Part shown: piece after piece, positions 1 to 5,354 of the stretch | How the letters are laid out: every line of letters begins with the position of its first letter | Numbering within the stretch: position 1 is the first letter of the stretch | DNA from: an uncultured Eubacterium sp. | GTDB lineage: Bacteria > Bacillota_A > Clostridia > Lachnospirales > Lachnospiraceae | Direction: 5' to 3' | DNA length: 5,359 bases | Assembly (NCBI GenBank): GCA_948759685.1 | Contig: CAQBGY010000223.1 | Span: 532 to 5,890, forward strand | The notes under the pieces: generated by a model | What the model was told of the DNA's origin: nothing | Databases searched by the model: none | What the model saw: the letters and a program-made list of their open reading frames with translations, nothing else | Made by a program: the position numbers and the translations under genes

Positions 1-99
1 TGCCATATTGAACCAGATTGGCTGTTAGTATACAAAATCAGGAAAGATATCCTGGTTTTGCAACTGATTAGGACAGGCACTCATAGTGATTTATTTTAG
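1..99 (+). CDS. YafQ/RelE-family toxin, C-terminal fragment (cut by window edge)
   Basis: Reading from base 1 in frame 1 gives 32 codons ending in TAG at 97-99. The fragment opens with Cys-His-Ile-Glu-Pro-Asp-Trp-Leu-Leu and ends with Arg-Thr-Gly-Thr-His-Ser-Asp-Leu-Phe. Both blocks are hallmarks of YafQ-type toxins of type II toxin-antitoxin systems, which are ribosome-dependent mRNA endonucleases. The His and Asp of the first block and the His of the TGTH block match residues known to matter for catalysis in E. coli YafQ. The remainder of the toxin and any antitoxin (usually just upstream, RelB/DinJ-like) lie outside the window, so intactness cannot be judged. The family call rests on motif recognition in a short piece, but two diagnostic motifs at the right spacing make it quite secure. 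Confidence 0.85.
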   Translation, partial: CHIEPDWLLVYKIRKDILVLQLIRTGTHSDLF

Positions 100-122
100 G
101 GGATTTTGATTGTGGGGATAAA

Positions 123-761
123 ATGGCGAAGACGATAAAGGAAATTGCGGAGGAAATTGGCGTATCTAAGCAGGCCGTATTCAAAAAAATAAAACAGGTG
201 CCGTTGTCAACGGAAATAGAAAAGTTCATATCAACGGTTGACGGTAAAAAGTTGGTAAGTGTTGACGGGGAAAATTTGATAAAACAGGCATTTCAGCGTA
301 AACAAAAAACAGCTAATGTGAATGTTGACGCAAAAGATGATGGTAAAATGTTTACGGTTGGCGGCAATGCTGGAAATACGGTTGATGGTATTCCTTATGC
401 AAGCCAGGAACGGGAAAATACGCTTGTTGCCACATTTCAGACTGCGATAGATGCCCTGACAAGTCAGCTGGAGGCGAAAGACCAACAATTAGCGGCTAAA
501 GACCGGCAGCTTGAGGAAAAGGATAAACAGCTGGAGAGGCAGACAAAAACGATAGAAGAACTTGCAACATCACTTGCTGTTGCACAGCATACGGCACAGG
601 CTGCACAGGCACTCCATGCTGGGACAATCCAACGTCAGATCGAAGATGTTCCAATAATTCAGGCAGAAGAACTAAAGGCTGTAAAAGAAACAGCAGAAAA
701 AATTATGCCGGAATACGAAAAAAGAAGGAGCATTTTTTCTCGAATTTTCGGAGTAAGATAA
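123..761 (+). CDS. HTH plus coiled-coil plasmid accessory protein (DUF536/RepB-associated type)
   Basis: The 212-residue protein has three visible parts. Residues 3-25 form a helix-turn-helix that resembles a MerR- or resolvase-like DNA-binding helix pair (IAEEIGVSKQAVFKKI). Residues 30-100 are a polar linker with several Val-Asp-Gly repeats. Residues 100-175 are a long coiled coil with a clear heptad, Lys-Asp-x-Gln-Leu-x-x repeated three times at about 119-138. The tail is basic and hydrophobic (RRSIFSRIFG), as is typical of DUF536-like proteins encoded next to rep genes on Gram-positive plasmids. Those proteins are thought to bind DNA and aid maintenance or copy control, but their role is poorly defined. 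The ATG follows a modest GGGG site five bases upstream, 23 bases after the toxin stop, so it may be co-transcribed with the toxin. The family assignment is from memory of architecture; DNA binding is inferred. Confidence 0.72.
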   Translation: MAKTIKEIAEEIGVSKQAVFKKIKQVPLSTEIEKFISTVDGKKLVSVDGENLIKQAFQRKQKTANVNVDAKDDGKMFTVGGNAGNTVDGIPYASQERENTLVATFQTAIDALTSQLEAKDQQLAAKDRQLEEKDKQLERQTKTIEELATSLAVAQHTAQAAQALHAGTIQRQIEDVPIIQAEELKAVKETAEKIMPEYEKRRSIFSRIFGVR

Positions 762-797
762 GAGTATTTTGTGTACCATTTATGAAGAATGGGAACA

Positions 798-828
798 AAA
801 AAGAGTGGCAGAAAATGCCACTCTTTTT
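798..828. terminator. Bidirectional rho-independent terminator between convergent genes
   Basis: A perfect 13-bp stem (798-810 with 816-828) encloses a 5-base GAAAA loop. The stem is A-rich at its left edge and T-rich at its right edge, so it gives a GC-containing hairpin followed by a U-run on either strand. It lies 36 bases after the stop of the plus-strand HTH gene and 33 bases after the stop of the minus-strand membrane-protein gene, exactly where a shared terminator is expected. Confidence 0.9.
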
Positions 829-861
829 GTGTATTAGATATAATATTAAATTATCTTTTGT

Positions 862-1077
862 TTATGCGTGTACCAGTTTCTTGGTTCTGTGTTCTGCCCA
901 GCTCAGGCTAATATCGCAGAGTACAACGAATACAGTAGCTGTCAGAAGTACACCAGCATAGATGACAACCTGTCCGGTTACAGTTGCTACACCAAGGAAT
1001 GCTGTGTAGCAAAGGATCGCAAACAGTACAAGATCTGCAAAGATAATGCTGTTCCTAAAAAGTTTATCGTTTTTCAT
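862..1077 (-). CDS. Small two-helix membrane protein, unknown function
   Basis: This 71-residue minus-strand protein has a short charged N-terminus (MKNDKLFRN), a hydrophobic segment at about 10-32, a second at about 34-55 and a polar, basic tail (EHRTKKLVHA). It therefore looks like a helical hairpin in the cytoplasmic membrane. It is very likely real. A near-consensus AAGGAGGT site sits 7 bases before the ATG (1085-1092), a good promoter lies further upstream, and a strong terminator follows. I do not recognise the family. Small hydrophobic plasmid proteins can be holin-like, toxin-like, immunity or entry-exclusion proteins, but nothing here decides between these. It is the only minus-strand gene seen and has its own transcription unit. 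The plus-strand open frame over the same bases lacks these signals and is a shadow. Confidence 0.75.
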   Translation of the reverse strand: MKNDKLFRNSIIFADLVLFAILCYTAFLGVATVTGQVVIYAGVLLTATVFVVLCDISLSWAEHRTKKLVHA

Positions 1078-1084
1078 ACTTCAT

Positions 1085-1092
1085 ACCTCCTT
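1085..1092 (-). promoter_or_regulatory. Strong ribosome binding site of the small membrane protein
   Basis: On the minus strand the sequence reads AAGGAGGT with a 7-base spacer to the ATG at 1077-1075. It is the best evidence that the 71-codon frame is translated, since the gene has no recognisable homology. Confidence 0.85.
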
Positions 1093-1117
1093 AAAGAGCC
1101 TATATTTTTTTCTTTTT

Positions 1118-1127
1118 GGAGATCTCC
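1118..1127. promoter_or_regulatory. Palindrome GGAGATCTCC in the 5' leader of the small membrane-protein gene
   Basis: This perfect 10-bp palindrome lies just downstream of the predicted transcription start (about 1134, minus strand) and upstream of the ribosome binding site. The placement suits an operator, but a 10-bp palindrome can also occur by chance. Confidence 0.3.
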
Positions 1128-1140
1128 CTTTCATGGCTAT

Positions 1141-1169
1141 ACTATAACACAACCGTTTTCATTTGTGAA
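1141..1169 (-). promoter_or_regulatory. Sigma-A-type promoter for the small membrane-protein gene
   Basis: On the minus strand a TTCACA -35 box (1169-1164, 5 of 6 matches to TTGACA) is followed by a 17-base spacer and a TATAGT -10 box (1146-1141, 5 of 6 matches). This would start a transcript near 1134 with a leader of about 55 bases before the ATG. Confidence 0.75.
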
Positions 1170-1223
1170 ATTCAAAGAATCTAAGTGTCATATTGGAATT
1201 TTTGATAATGAAAAAGGCGGAAA

Positions 1224-1270
1224 ATAACAGTTTACCCGTTAGTGCAACGCATGAACGGGTAAACTGTTAT
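1224..1270. repeat. Perfect 17-bp inverted repeat with 13-base centre
   Basis: The left arm ATAACAGTTTACCCGTT (1224-1240) and right arm AACGGGTAAACTGTTAT (1254-1270) are exact reverse complements around a 13-base centre (1241-1253). It lies between two divergent promoters and overlaps no credible gene. There is no clear U-run after it on the plus strand and only TTATTTT on the minus strand, so it is a poor terminator candidate. Long perfect arms around an asymmetric centre suit a site for a dimeric DNA-binding protein, for example a Cre/Xer-type recombination core for the recombinase encoded 560 bases away, or a regulator or origin-binding site. The structure is certain; the role is inference. 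Confidence 0.9.
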
Positions 1271-1291
1271 ATGATTAATTTTAATAATAAG

Positions 1292-1320
1292 TTGACCAAT
1301 TTTTTTAATTATGGTAACAT
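1292..1320 (+). promoter_or_regulatory. Extended -10 promoter driving the non-coding region
   Basis: A TTGACC -35 box (1292-1297, 5 of 6) is followed by a 17-base spacer and a TAACAT -10 box (1315-1320, 4 of 6). A TG dinucleotide one base upstream of the -10 (1312-1313) makes it an extended -10 promoter. Transcription would start at about 1325-1328. No translated frame follows for roughly 500 bases, so the promoter points to an RNA gene or a very long leader for the recombinase. Confidence 0.6.
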
Positions 1321-1325
1321 GCATG

Positions 1326-1740
1326 AAATGCTCGTCTAGGCGAGGATAAATAGTAATTAGGCCTAGAGCGTCTTGCCTGATAGATTAACCAGGTAGGGGT
1401 TTAGCGATTTGCTAATTAGAAGCCACTAATAGGATTGATGCTCCTGTATGATGTGTAGGCTTGCCGTAGTAACCTTTGTGAACTGGAAAGCACATTATGA
1501 ACCTTGTGCAAGTAATCTTTTTGAAAGCATGAGTAAATAAATGCATCATGTTGACAGTAGCCAGAATACTGTAAATTTTCTGGAGAGCTACATGCTCTAC
1601 AAACATGTTGGAAGAATCCTAACTGCCAGTTGAAATAAATAGGGCTGCACACATAAGCAAGACAAAAAGTGTGGGAAGATGTTCCTAAACCAGTCATACA
1701 TAAGACGTTAAAAAGTGTATTTGCCGATTGTCGGATTCCT
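1326..1740 (+). ncRNA. Candidate large structured non-coding RNA (ROOL/GOLLD-like class to be tested)
   Basis: No frame here has a start with a ribosome binding site, and the longest minus-strand frames translate to Cys-rich, low-quality sequence. A promoter ends at 1320. Local hairpins include CCTG/CAGG (1376-1379, 1390-1393), TTAGC/GCTAA (1401-1405, 1411-1415), CCAGAA/TTCTGG (1561-1566, 1578-1583) and directly after it AGAGC/GCTCT (1584-1588, 1594-1598). Long-range pairings are properly nested: AAATGC/GTATTT (1326-1331, 1717-1722), a 9-bp helix with two G-U pairs (1367-1375, 1701-1709), GGTTTAG/CTAAACC (1398-1404, 1685-1691), TAGGATT/AATCCTA (1430-1436, 1615-1621) and a bulged helix (1451-1458, 1597-1606). 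Single 7-bp matches are expected by chance at this length, so the nesting is what suggests a fold. Both ends are approximate. The 3' end may be near the CCGA/TCGG hairpin (1724-1734) or at the T-run (1799-1805), where AGCAT could pair back to ATGCT at 1328. Alternatives are an unstructured leader or decayed DNA. Confidence 0.5.
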
Positions 1741-1816
1741 TAATGAGATTGACAGGAGGCGGCTTGGCTTGAACAAATTGGTTTACCGGAAAAGCATGTT
1801 TTTTTATAAATTTGGG

Positions 1817-1825
1817 AAGGAGGGG
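1817..1825 (+). promoter_or_regulatory. Ribosome binding site that sets the recombinase start
   Basis: The stretch AAGGAGGGG ends 6 bases before an in-frame GTG at 1832. It is far stronger than anything before the upstream GTG at 1715 or the ATG at 1796. An AGGAGG at 1754-1759 nine bases before an in-frame TTG (1769) is a weaker alternative. Confidence 0.75.
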
Positions 1826-1831
1826 CATCTG

Positions 1832-2854
1832 GTGGGAAGAAGAAATAAGTCATATTCAAAGGATTTGCATCAGCAAGCCTATGAGTGTTTTATAAAAATG
1901 CAGGCTTTTGGCGAAAGCAAAAAAGAGGCTATAGCCAGTGGAACAGAGAAAAACAAGATTTTTTCTTTTAACACCTACAAAAGTTACTGGAAGCATACGA
2001 AATATTTTATCAAGTACATCAAGGAAAATCATCCAGAGTGTTCCACTCTGAAAAGTGCCAGAAAGTATGTCAATGAATGGTTGCAGTTCAGAGTGGATCA
2101 GGGGCTTTCCGCCTGGACAGTACAGCTTGAGGCTAAGGCCATGGGGAAGTTATATAAGATTGATCCAGATGATGAAAATTATTTTAAGCCTCCAAAACGA
2201 AACAGGGAGGATATTAAGCGGAGCCGAGGTGACAGGGTAAGAGATAAACACTTTTCAATAACTAACAATGATGAGCTGATTAAATTTTGCCAGGGAACAG
2301 GCTTGCGGAGAAAAGAATTACAGGAATTGCGTGGAAAAGATATAGTATCAAAAGAGCAAATTGAGGCAGAAATTTCTAAAATGGAAAGCCTTCCAGGGGA
2401 ACAGCGGTTGCCAATGGCCGTAAAACGGCTTGAGATGCTCTGTGACGCGCGTAATTTTGATAATGGGTGGTATATCCATGTCCGCAATGGAAAGGGCGGA
2501 CGTGAGCGTTTAAGCCCTATCATCGGCAAGAACGCAAAGCAGATTATTGAACGGATTGAGAATACTCCAGCAGAAGAAAAGGTGTGGCAGCATATTCACA
2601 ACAGTGCGGATATCCATAGCTATCGTTCAGACTATGCTACAGCTATTTATAAGGCTTATGCTAGGGATATTCAAGACATTCCATTTGACAAGATAAATCG
2701 TGGGACAGGAAATAGGTATCAAAGCGATGTTTATGTTTGTCGGAAAGATGAAGCTGGAAAGAAACTGGATAAGGCGGCTATGCTGATCTGCAGTAAGGCT
2801 CTTGGTCATAACCGTATCAGTGTCGTAGCTGATAACTATATTCGTGGTTTGTAA
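1832..2854 (+). CDS. Tyrosine recombinase / site-specific integrase
   Basis: From GTG 1832 the protein has 340 residues. The frame is open back to 1715, but the extra 39 residues look like translated non-coding DNA, and the strong ribosome binding site at 1817-1825 fixes the start. An N-terminal SAM-like core-binding region covers about 40-110 (NTYKSYWKHTKYFIKYIK). The catalytic domain carries the full active site: Arg159 in TGLRRKEL, Lys221 in RNGKGGRER, His262 and Arg265 in the H-x-x-R block HSYR, His326 in LGHNR, and the nucleophile Tyr336 in ADNYIRGL, four residues from the C-terminus. It should therefore be an active DNA strand-exchange enzyme that forms a 3'-phosphotyrosyl link. Its job could be integration of the element or plasmid multimer resolution; the lack of an excisionase-like gene and the presence of a rep gene favour resolution slightly. 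The next gene starts 12 bases after its stop and is translationally coupled. Confidence 0.9.
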   Translation: MGRRNKSYSKDLHQQAYECFIKMQAFGESKKEAIASGTEKNKIFSFNTYKSYWKHTKYFIKYIKENHPECSTLKSARKYVNEWLQFRVDQGLSAWTVQLEAKAMGKLYKIDPDDENYFKPPKRNREDIKRSRGDRVRDKHFSITNNDELIKFCQGTGLRRKELQELRGKDIVSKEQIEAEISKMESLPGEQRLPMAVKRLEMLCDARNFDNGWYIHVRNGKGGRERLSPIIGKNAKQIIERIENTPAEEKVWQHIHNSADIHSYRSDYATAIYKAYARDIQDIPFDKINRGTGNRYQSDVYVCRKDEAGKKLDKAAMLICSKALGHNRISVVADNYIRGL

Positions 2855-2866
2855 GGAGGTGCTGCC

Positions 2867-3637
2867 GTGGCAGAGTTTGTAAGAAAAGCGGCAATTGGCT
2901 TCAAAGAGGTTCATGGTGGACAATCTAATCCAGATTGTACCCATGTTATTCTGACAAAGGAGGAATACAAAGAGCTGATTGAAAAGATTTCCAAGGCAGA
3001 AAGAGGAGCGGAAGAAGCGATATATCTCGCTGAGAGGAATGTACAAGACGAAAAAAGAAAGATTCAAGAAAGAGTTGATGAAGTAGAAGCGATATTTGTG
3101 CAAAAAGAGATAGAGTTAAAAAATGTATTAGATGCCGAACGAAATGAATGTGAGCTGCAACGAAGATTGAACGTAAATTTATTGAGGATTGCGAGAGAAA
3201 GAGCAAATGCTGATCGAAAATTGAGGCCCAAAAAAGAGCACACAGGATATGTTGTGGTTGCATCTATGGAGAAGGAACATCGCTATAAAGGCAGTGATGG
3301 ATATTGGAAGCATGTGGTACTCTGGGAAACTATTTTAGAAACGCCATATATTGTACGTTTTGAGGAACCGGAGGTTAAGAATCTTACACAGGAATTGTTT
3401 CGATATGATGAAGAAAATGAGAAATGGATGATTTCGCGGATTGGAATTAACGCAAAATATGAAAGAGGATATGCAGATATGGTTAGGAATAAAGGCTGGA
3501 AAGAGTATGCTCGATATAATGTGATTGTGGATCGACGTTTAAAAGCAAATTATAGGACCGGTTATTGGGAGATAATATTTCTGCATACGAAGCCATTGGT
3601 ATCTGTTCCGGTGGACATGATGCCAAGAATGCAATAA
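2867..3637 (+). CDS. Coiled-coil protein of unknown function, coupled to the recombinase
   Basis: The 256-residue protein starts at GTG 2867. Its AAGGAGGT site (2853-2860) overlaps the TAA stop of the recombinase, so translation is probably coupled and the two proteins are likely made together. Residues 1-30 are a short lead, about 31-122 form a strongly charged helical coiled coil rich in Glu, Lys and Arg (KEEYKELIEKISKAERGAEE onward), and about 125-245 form a separate globular domain rich in Trp, Tyr and beta-type sequence (GYVVVASMEKEHRY, YWKHVVLWETI, ARYNVIVDRRL, GYWEIIFLHTKPL). There is no signal peptide or membrane segment, so it is cytoplasmic. I do not recognise the family. A recombinase accessory factor or a partition/replication helper is possible from context, but no motif proves either. 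Confidence 0.8.
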   Translation: MAEFVRKAAIGFKEVHGGQSNPDCTHVILTKEEYKELIEKISKAERGAEEAIYLAERNVQDEKRKIQERVDEVEAIFVQKEIELKNVLDAERNECELQRRLNVNLLRIARERANADRKLRPKKEHTGYVVVASMEKEHRYKGSDGYWKHVVLWETILETPYIVRFEEPEVKNLTQELFRYDEENEKWMISRIGINAKYERGYADMVRNKGWKEYARYNVIVDRRLKANYRTGYWEIIFLHTKPLVSVPVDMMPRMQ

Positions 3638-3686
3638 AAGTTGTAGTAGTGTGGTAACGTGGAAAATGAAAAAAGGTAAAAAAATG

Positions 3687-3747
3687 TATTGATAATCTAA
3701 GCCCTCCTGTAATAGTCTTTGGGAGAGGGGCTGGAGTTAGCCGATTT
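3687..3747 (+). repeat. Direct repeat copy 1 (61 bp), hairpin-forming, upstream of rep
   Basis: This copy matches 3776-3835 apart from one inserted base (in the C-rich run at 3702-3707) and one C/T change at 3742. Within it AGCCC (3700-3704) pairs with GGGCT (3728-3732), and a second, mutually exclusive hairpin GGCT/AGCC (3729-3732, 3739-3742) is followed by GATTTGTTTT. A promoter-like TTGATA, 16 bases, AATAGT with an upstream TG is also present. Confidence 0.92.
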
Positions 3748-3775
3748 GTTTTGCTGAGAAAGTGTTCAAAAAACC

Positions 3776-3835
3776 TATTGATAATCTAAGCCCCCTGTAA
3801 TAGTCTTTGGGAGAGGGGCTGGAGTTAGCTGATTT
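3776..3835 (+). repeat. Direct repeat copy 2 (60 bp), hairpin-forming, upstream of rep
   Basis: This is the second copy of the block, 89 bases downstream of the first with a 28-base unrelated spacer. AGCCCC (3789-3794) pairs with GGGGCT (3815-3820). The competing hairpin GGCT/AGCT (3817-3820, 3827-3830) keeps its pairing by a G-U pair despite the one substitution, and it is followed by GATTTTT. The block ends 23 bases before the replication-protein start, so it lies in that gene's leader or in the adjacent origin. Confidence 0.92.
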
Positions 3836-3858
3836 TTCGTCAGGGAGGGGTGTTATAT

Positions 3859-5301
3859 ATGGCGGTTTTAGATGCCTATGATGAGATTATAACTATGTTG
3901 GGAAGCCAATATGCAGAGATTAATGGTTGCGATTTTTATCAGTATATCTTTCCAGATAATGAGGAAAGCGGGAAGATGTATATGGATTTTTCCCATCCGA
4001 ATGCGGTTTACCTTTACCAGGACGCGCGGGACGTAGGGACAGATCGGCGGCTGCGGCGACGGATCATGCTTGCGGATACTTGGGAAAACGATTATATGGA
4101 GTATGTGGAGGGGAATCCCATGACGTTGTGTAGTGGTCTGTCCTACCGTGGTAGGCGAAACCGGTTGGAGGACGCACAGAGTATGAATGCCCTTGTATTT
4201 GACTTGGACGGTGTCGGGGGACGTGAGTTGCGCAATTTGTTCCTTCGGTTCGGCGCACCCGCGGGGCGGATTCGTACGATGCCGATGCCAACGTTTCTGG
4301 TTGCCAGTGGCGGGGGGCTGCATGTGTACTATGTCTTTGAGCAGCCCATAGATCTTTTCCTGAATATCAAATTGCAGCTCAAAGCGTTGAAATATGATTT
4401 GACGTTCCGTTTGTGGGAGTACAAGGCAACGTCAAGGAACAAAGAAATACAGTACCAGTCCATTAACCAGGGTTTCCGCATGGTTGGCAGTATGAACAGT
4501 AAGTATGGGAATATGCTGCGAGCTTTCCAAACAGGCAACAGGGTCACTTTGGAGTATCTGAATGAATATGCAGATCCCATTAGCCGTGTTAATACTGCAA
4601 GACCGTTTTGCCCGTCCAAATTGACGCGAGCGGAGGCAAAGGAGGCATATCCTGAGTGGTATCAGAGGGTTGTCGTAAAGCGACAGAAGCAAAGAAAGAA
4701 GTGGGACATCAAGGGGAAGCAGGGATATGCTTTATATGAATGGTGGCTGCGGCAGGCCGGCAAGGTTAAGGGCGGCCACAGGTATTATTTCATGATGTGC
4801 CTTGTAATTTATGCCTGCAAATGCGATGTGCCGAAGGATAAGTTGGAAAAGGATTTATATGACGTGTATGAGGAGCTACGCCGTGTGAAGCATGACAATC
4901 CATTGACGGAGGAAGATGTGCGGAATGCACTGGAAATCTATGACAGGGAATATTATAATTTCACGATTGCCGATATTGAGAAGTTGACGGACATTAGGAT
5001 AGAGCGGAATAAAAGAAACCATGGTGTTACGCAACAGCAACATCTTTACCTTGCACGAAGCAGGAAAAAAGAAATGAAACATATTGGGTTGCCTATGAAA
5101 GCTCCAGAAGGCAGGCCGCGGGGGTCTGGAACGAAAGAAGAACTGATAAAGGAGTATATAAAAAATAATCCAAATGCAAATATAACAGAAATTGCCAAGA
5201 CATTAGGAATCAGTAGAACAACAGTCTATAAATATTACGACAAAATTTGGCAGGAGTTGTTTGGGATATTGGTGCAGTCAGATAAACAGACAATCCTCTA
5301 A
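3859..5301 (+). CDS. Plasmid replication protein with archaeo-eukaryotic primase (AEP) domain and C-terminal HTH
   Basis: ATG 3859 gives 480 residues. A GTG at 3850 is in frame but overlaps the AGGGAGGGG ribosome binding site (3842-3850), so the ATG is preferred. The AEP-type motifs appear in order: the metal-binding Asp pair in ALVFDLDG (Asp115, Asp117), the S-x-H-like block SGGGLHVYYVF (His155), and FRMVGSMNSKYG (about 206-217), which matches the 'R-x-x-G-x-x-N-x-K' block of plasmid primase/Rep proteins. A helical region at about 300-365 resembles the PriCT domains that follow such primases. Residues 438-460 form a helix-turn-helix (ITEIAKTLGISRTTVYKYY), a likely origin-binding module. The protein should synthesise primers and start replication of the element. 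No Walker A motif is visible, so a helicase must come from elsewhere, probably the host. The motif-based family call is good; specificity and origin position are inferred. Confidence 0.82.
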   Translation: MAVLDAYDEIITMLGSQYAEINGCDFYQYIFPDNEESGKMYMDFSHPNAVYLYQDARDVGTDRRLRRRIMLADTWENDYMEYVEGNPMTLCSGLSYRGRRNRLEDAQSMNALVFDLDGVGGRELRNLFLRFGAPAGRIRTMPMPTFLVASGGGLHVYYVFEQPIDLFLNIKLQLKALKYDLTFRLWEYKATSRNKEIQYQSINQGFRMVGSMNSKYGNMLRAFQTGNRVTLEYLNEYADPISRVNTARPFCPSKLTRAEAKEAYPEWYQRVVVKRQKQRKKWDIKGKQGYALYEWWLRQAGKVKGGHRYYFMMCLVIYACKCDVPKDKLEKDLYDVYEELRRVKHDNPLTEEDVRNALEIYDREYYNFTIADIEKLTDIRIERNKRNHGVTQQQHLYLARSRKKEMKHIGLPMKAPEGRPRGSGTKEELIKEYIKNNPNANITEIAKTLGISRTTVYKYYDKIWQELFGILVQSDKQTIL

Positions 5302-5325
5302 ATCGCATATTATATTTGCATTGCA

Positions 5326-5354
5326 TTTGCAGATGTGGGCATTTATAATATAAT
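5326..5354 (+). promoter_or_regulatory. Possible promoter reading out of the window
   Basis: Two overlapping perfect TATAAT boxes (5344-5349 and 5349-5354) lie in the AT-rich tail after the replication gene. The second has TTTGCA (5326-5331, 4 of 6) at 17-base spacing. TTGCA occurs three times in close succession at 5316-5331. The weak -35 and AT-rich context keep this tentative. No clear terminator hairpin is seen after the rep stop. Confidence 0.35.

Noticed and set aside
33..60. Eleven-bp hairpin ending in TTTTG that resembles a terminator
   Set aside because: It lies wholly inside the coding sequence of the toxin C-terminus, which reads through it with diagnostic residues on both sides, so it is most simply a by-product of coding sequence.
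868..1227. A 119-codon plus-strand frame
   Set aside because: It is antisense to the well-supported minus-strand membrane-protein gene, has no ribosome binding site, and translates to Cys- and Tyr-rich low-quality sequence.
1412..1697. Minus-strand frames of 64 and 93 codons in the non-coding block
   Set aside because: They lack ribosome binding sites, have implausible composition and overlap the putative structured RNA in two different frames.
1749..1778. Perfect TTGACA at 1749-1754 as a promoter for the recombinase
   Set aside because: The best -10 at 17-18 bases spacing is AACAAA/ACAAAT, only about 3 of 6 matches. A second TTGACA at 1551-1556 has the same problem.
1326..1831. Group II intron, RNase P RNA, tmRNA or 6S RNA
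   Set aside because: I could not find the intron 5' GUGYG start with a domain V hairpin, the RNase P GAGGAAAGUC core, or the tmRNA ends. Only a model search would settle more divergent forms.
2179..2529. Minus-strand frame of 116 codons inside the recombinase, and similar antisense frames inside the other large genes
   Set aside because: They are antisense to genes with clear motifs and have no start signals.
3687..3835. CRISPR array
   Set aside because: There are only two repeat copies, of about 60 bp each with a single 28-base spacer and no cas genes, which does not fit a CRISPR array.
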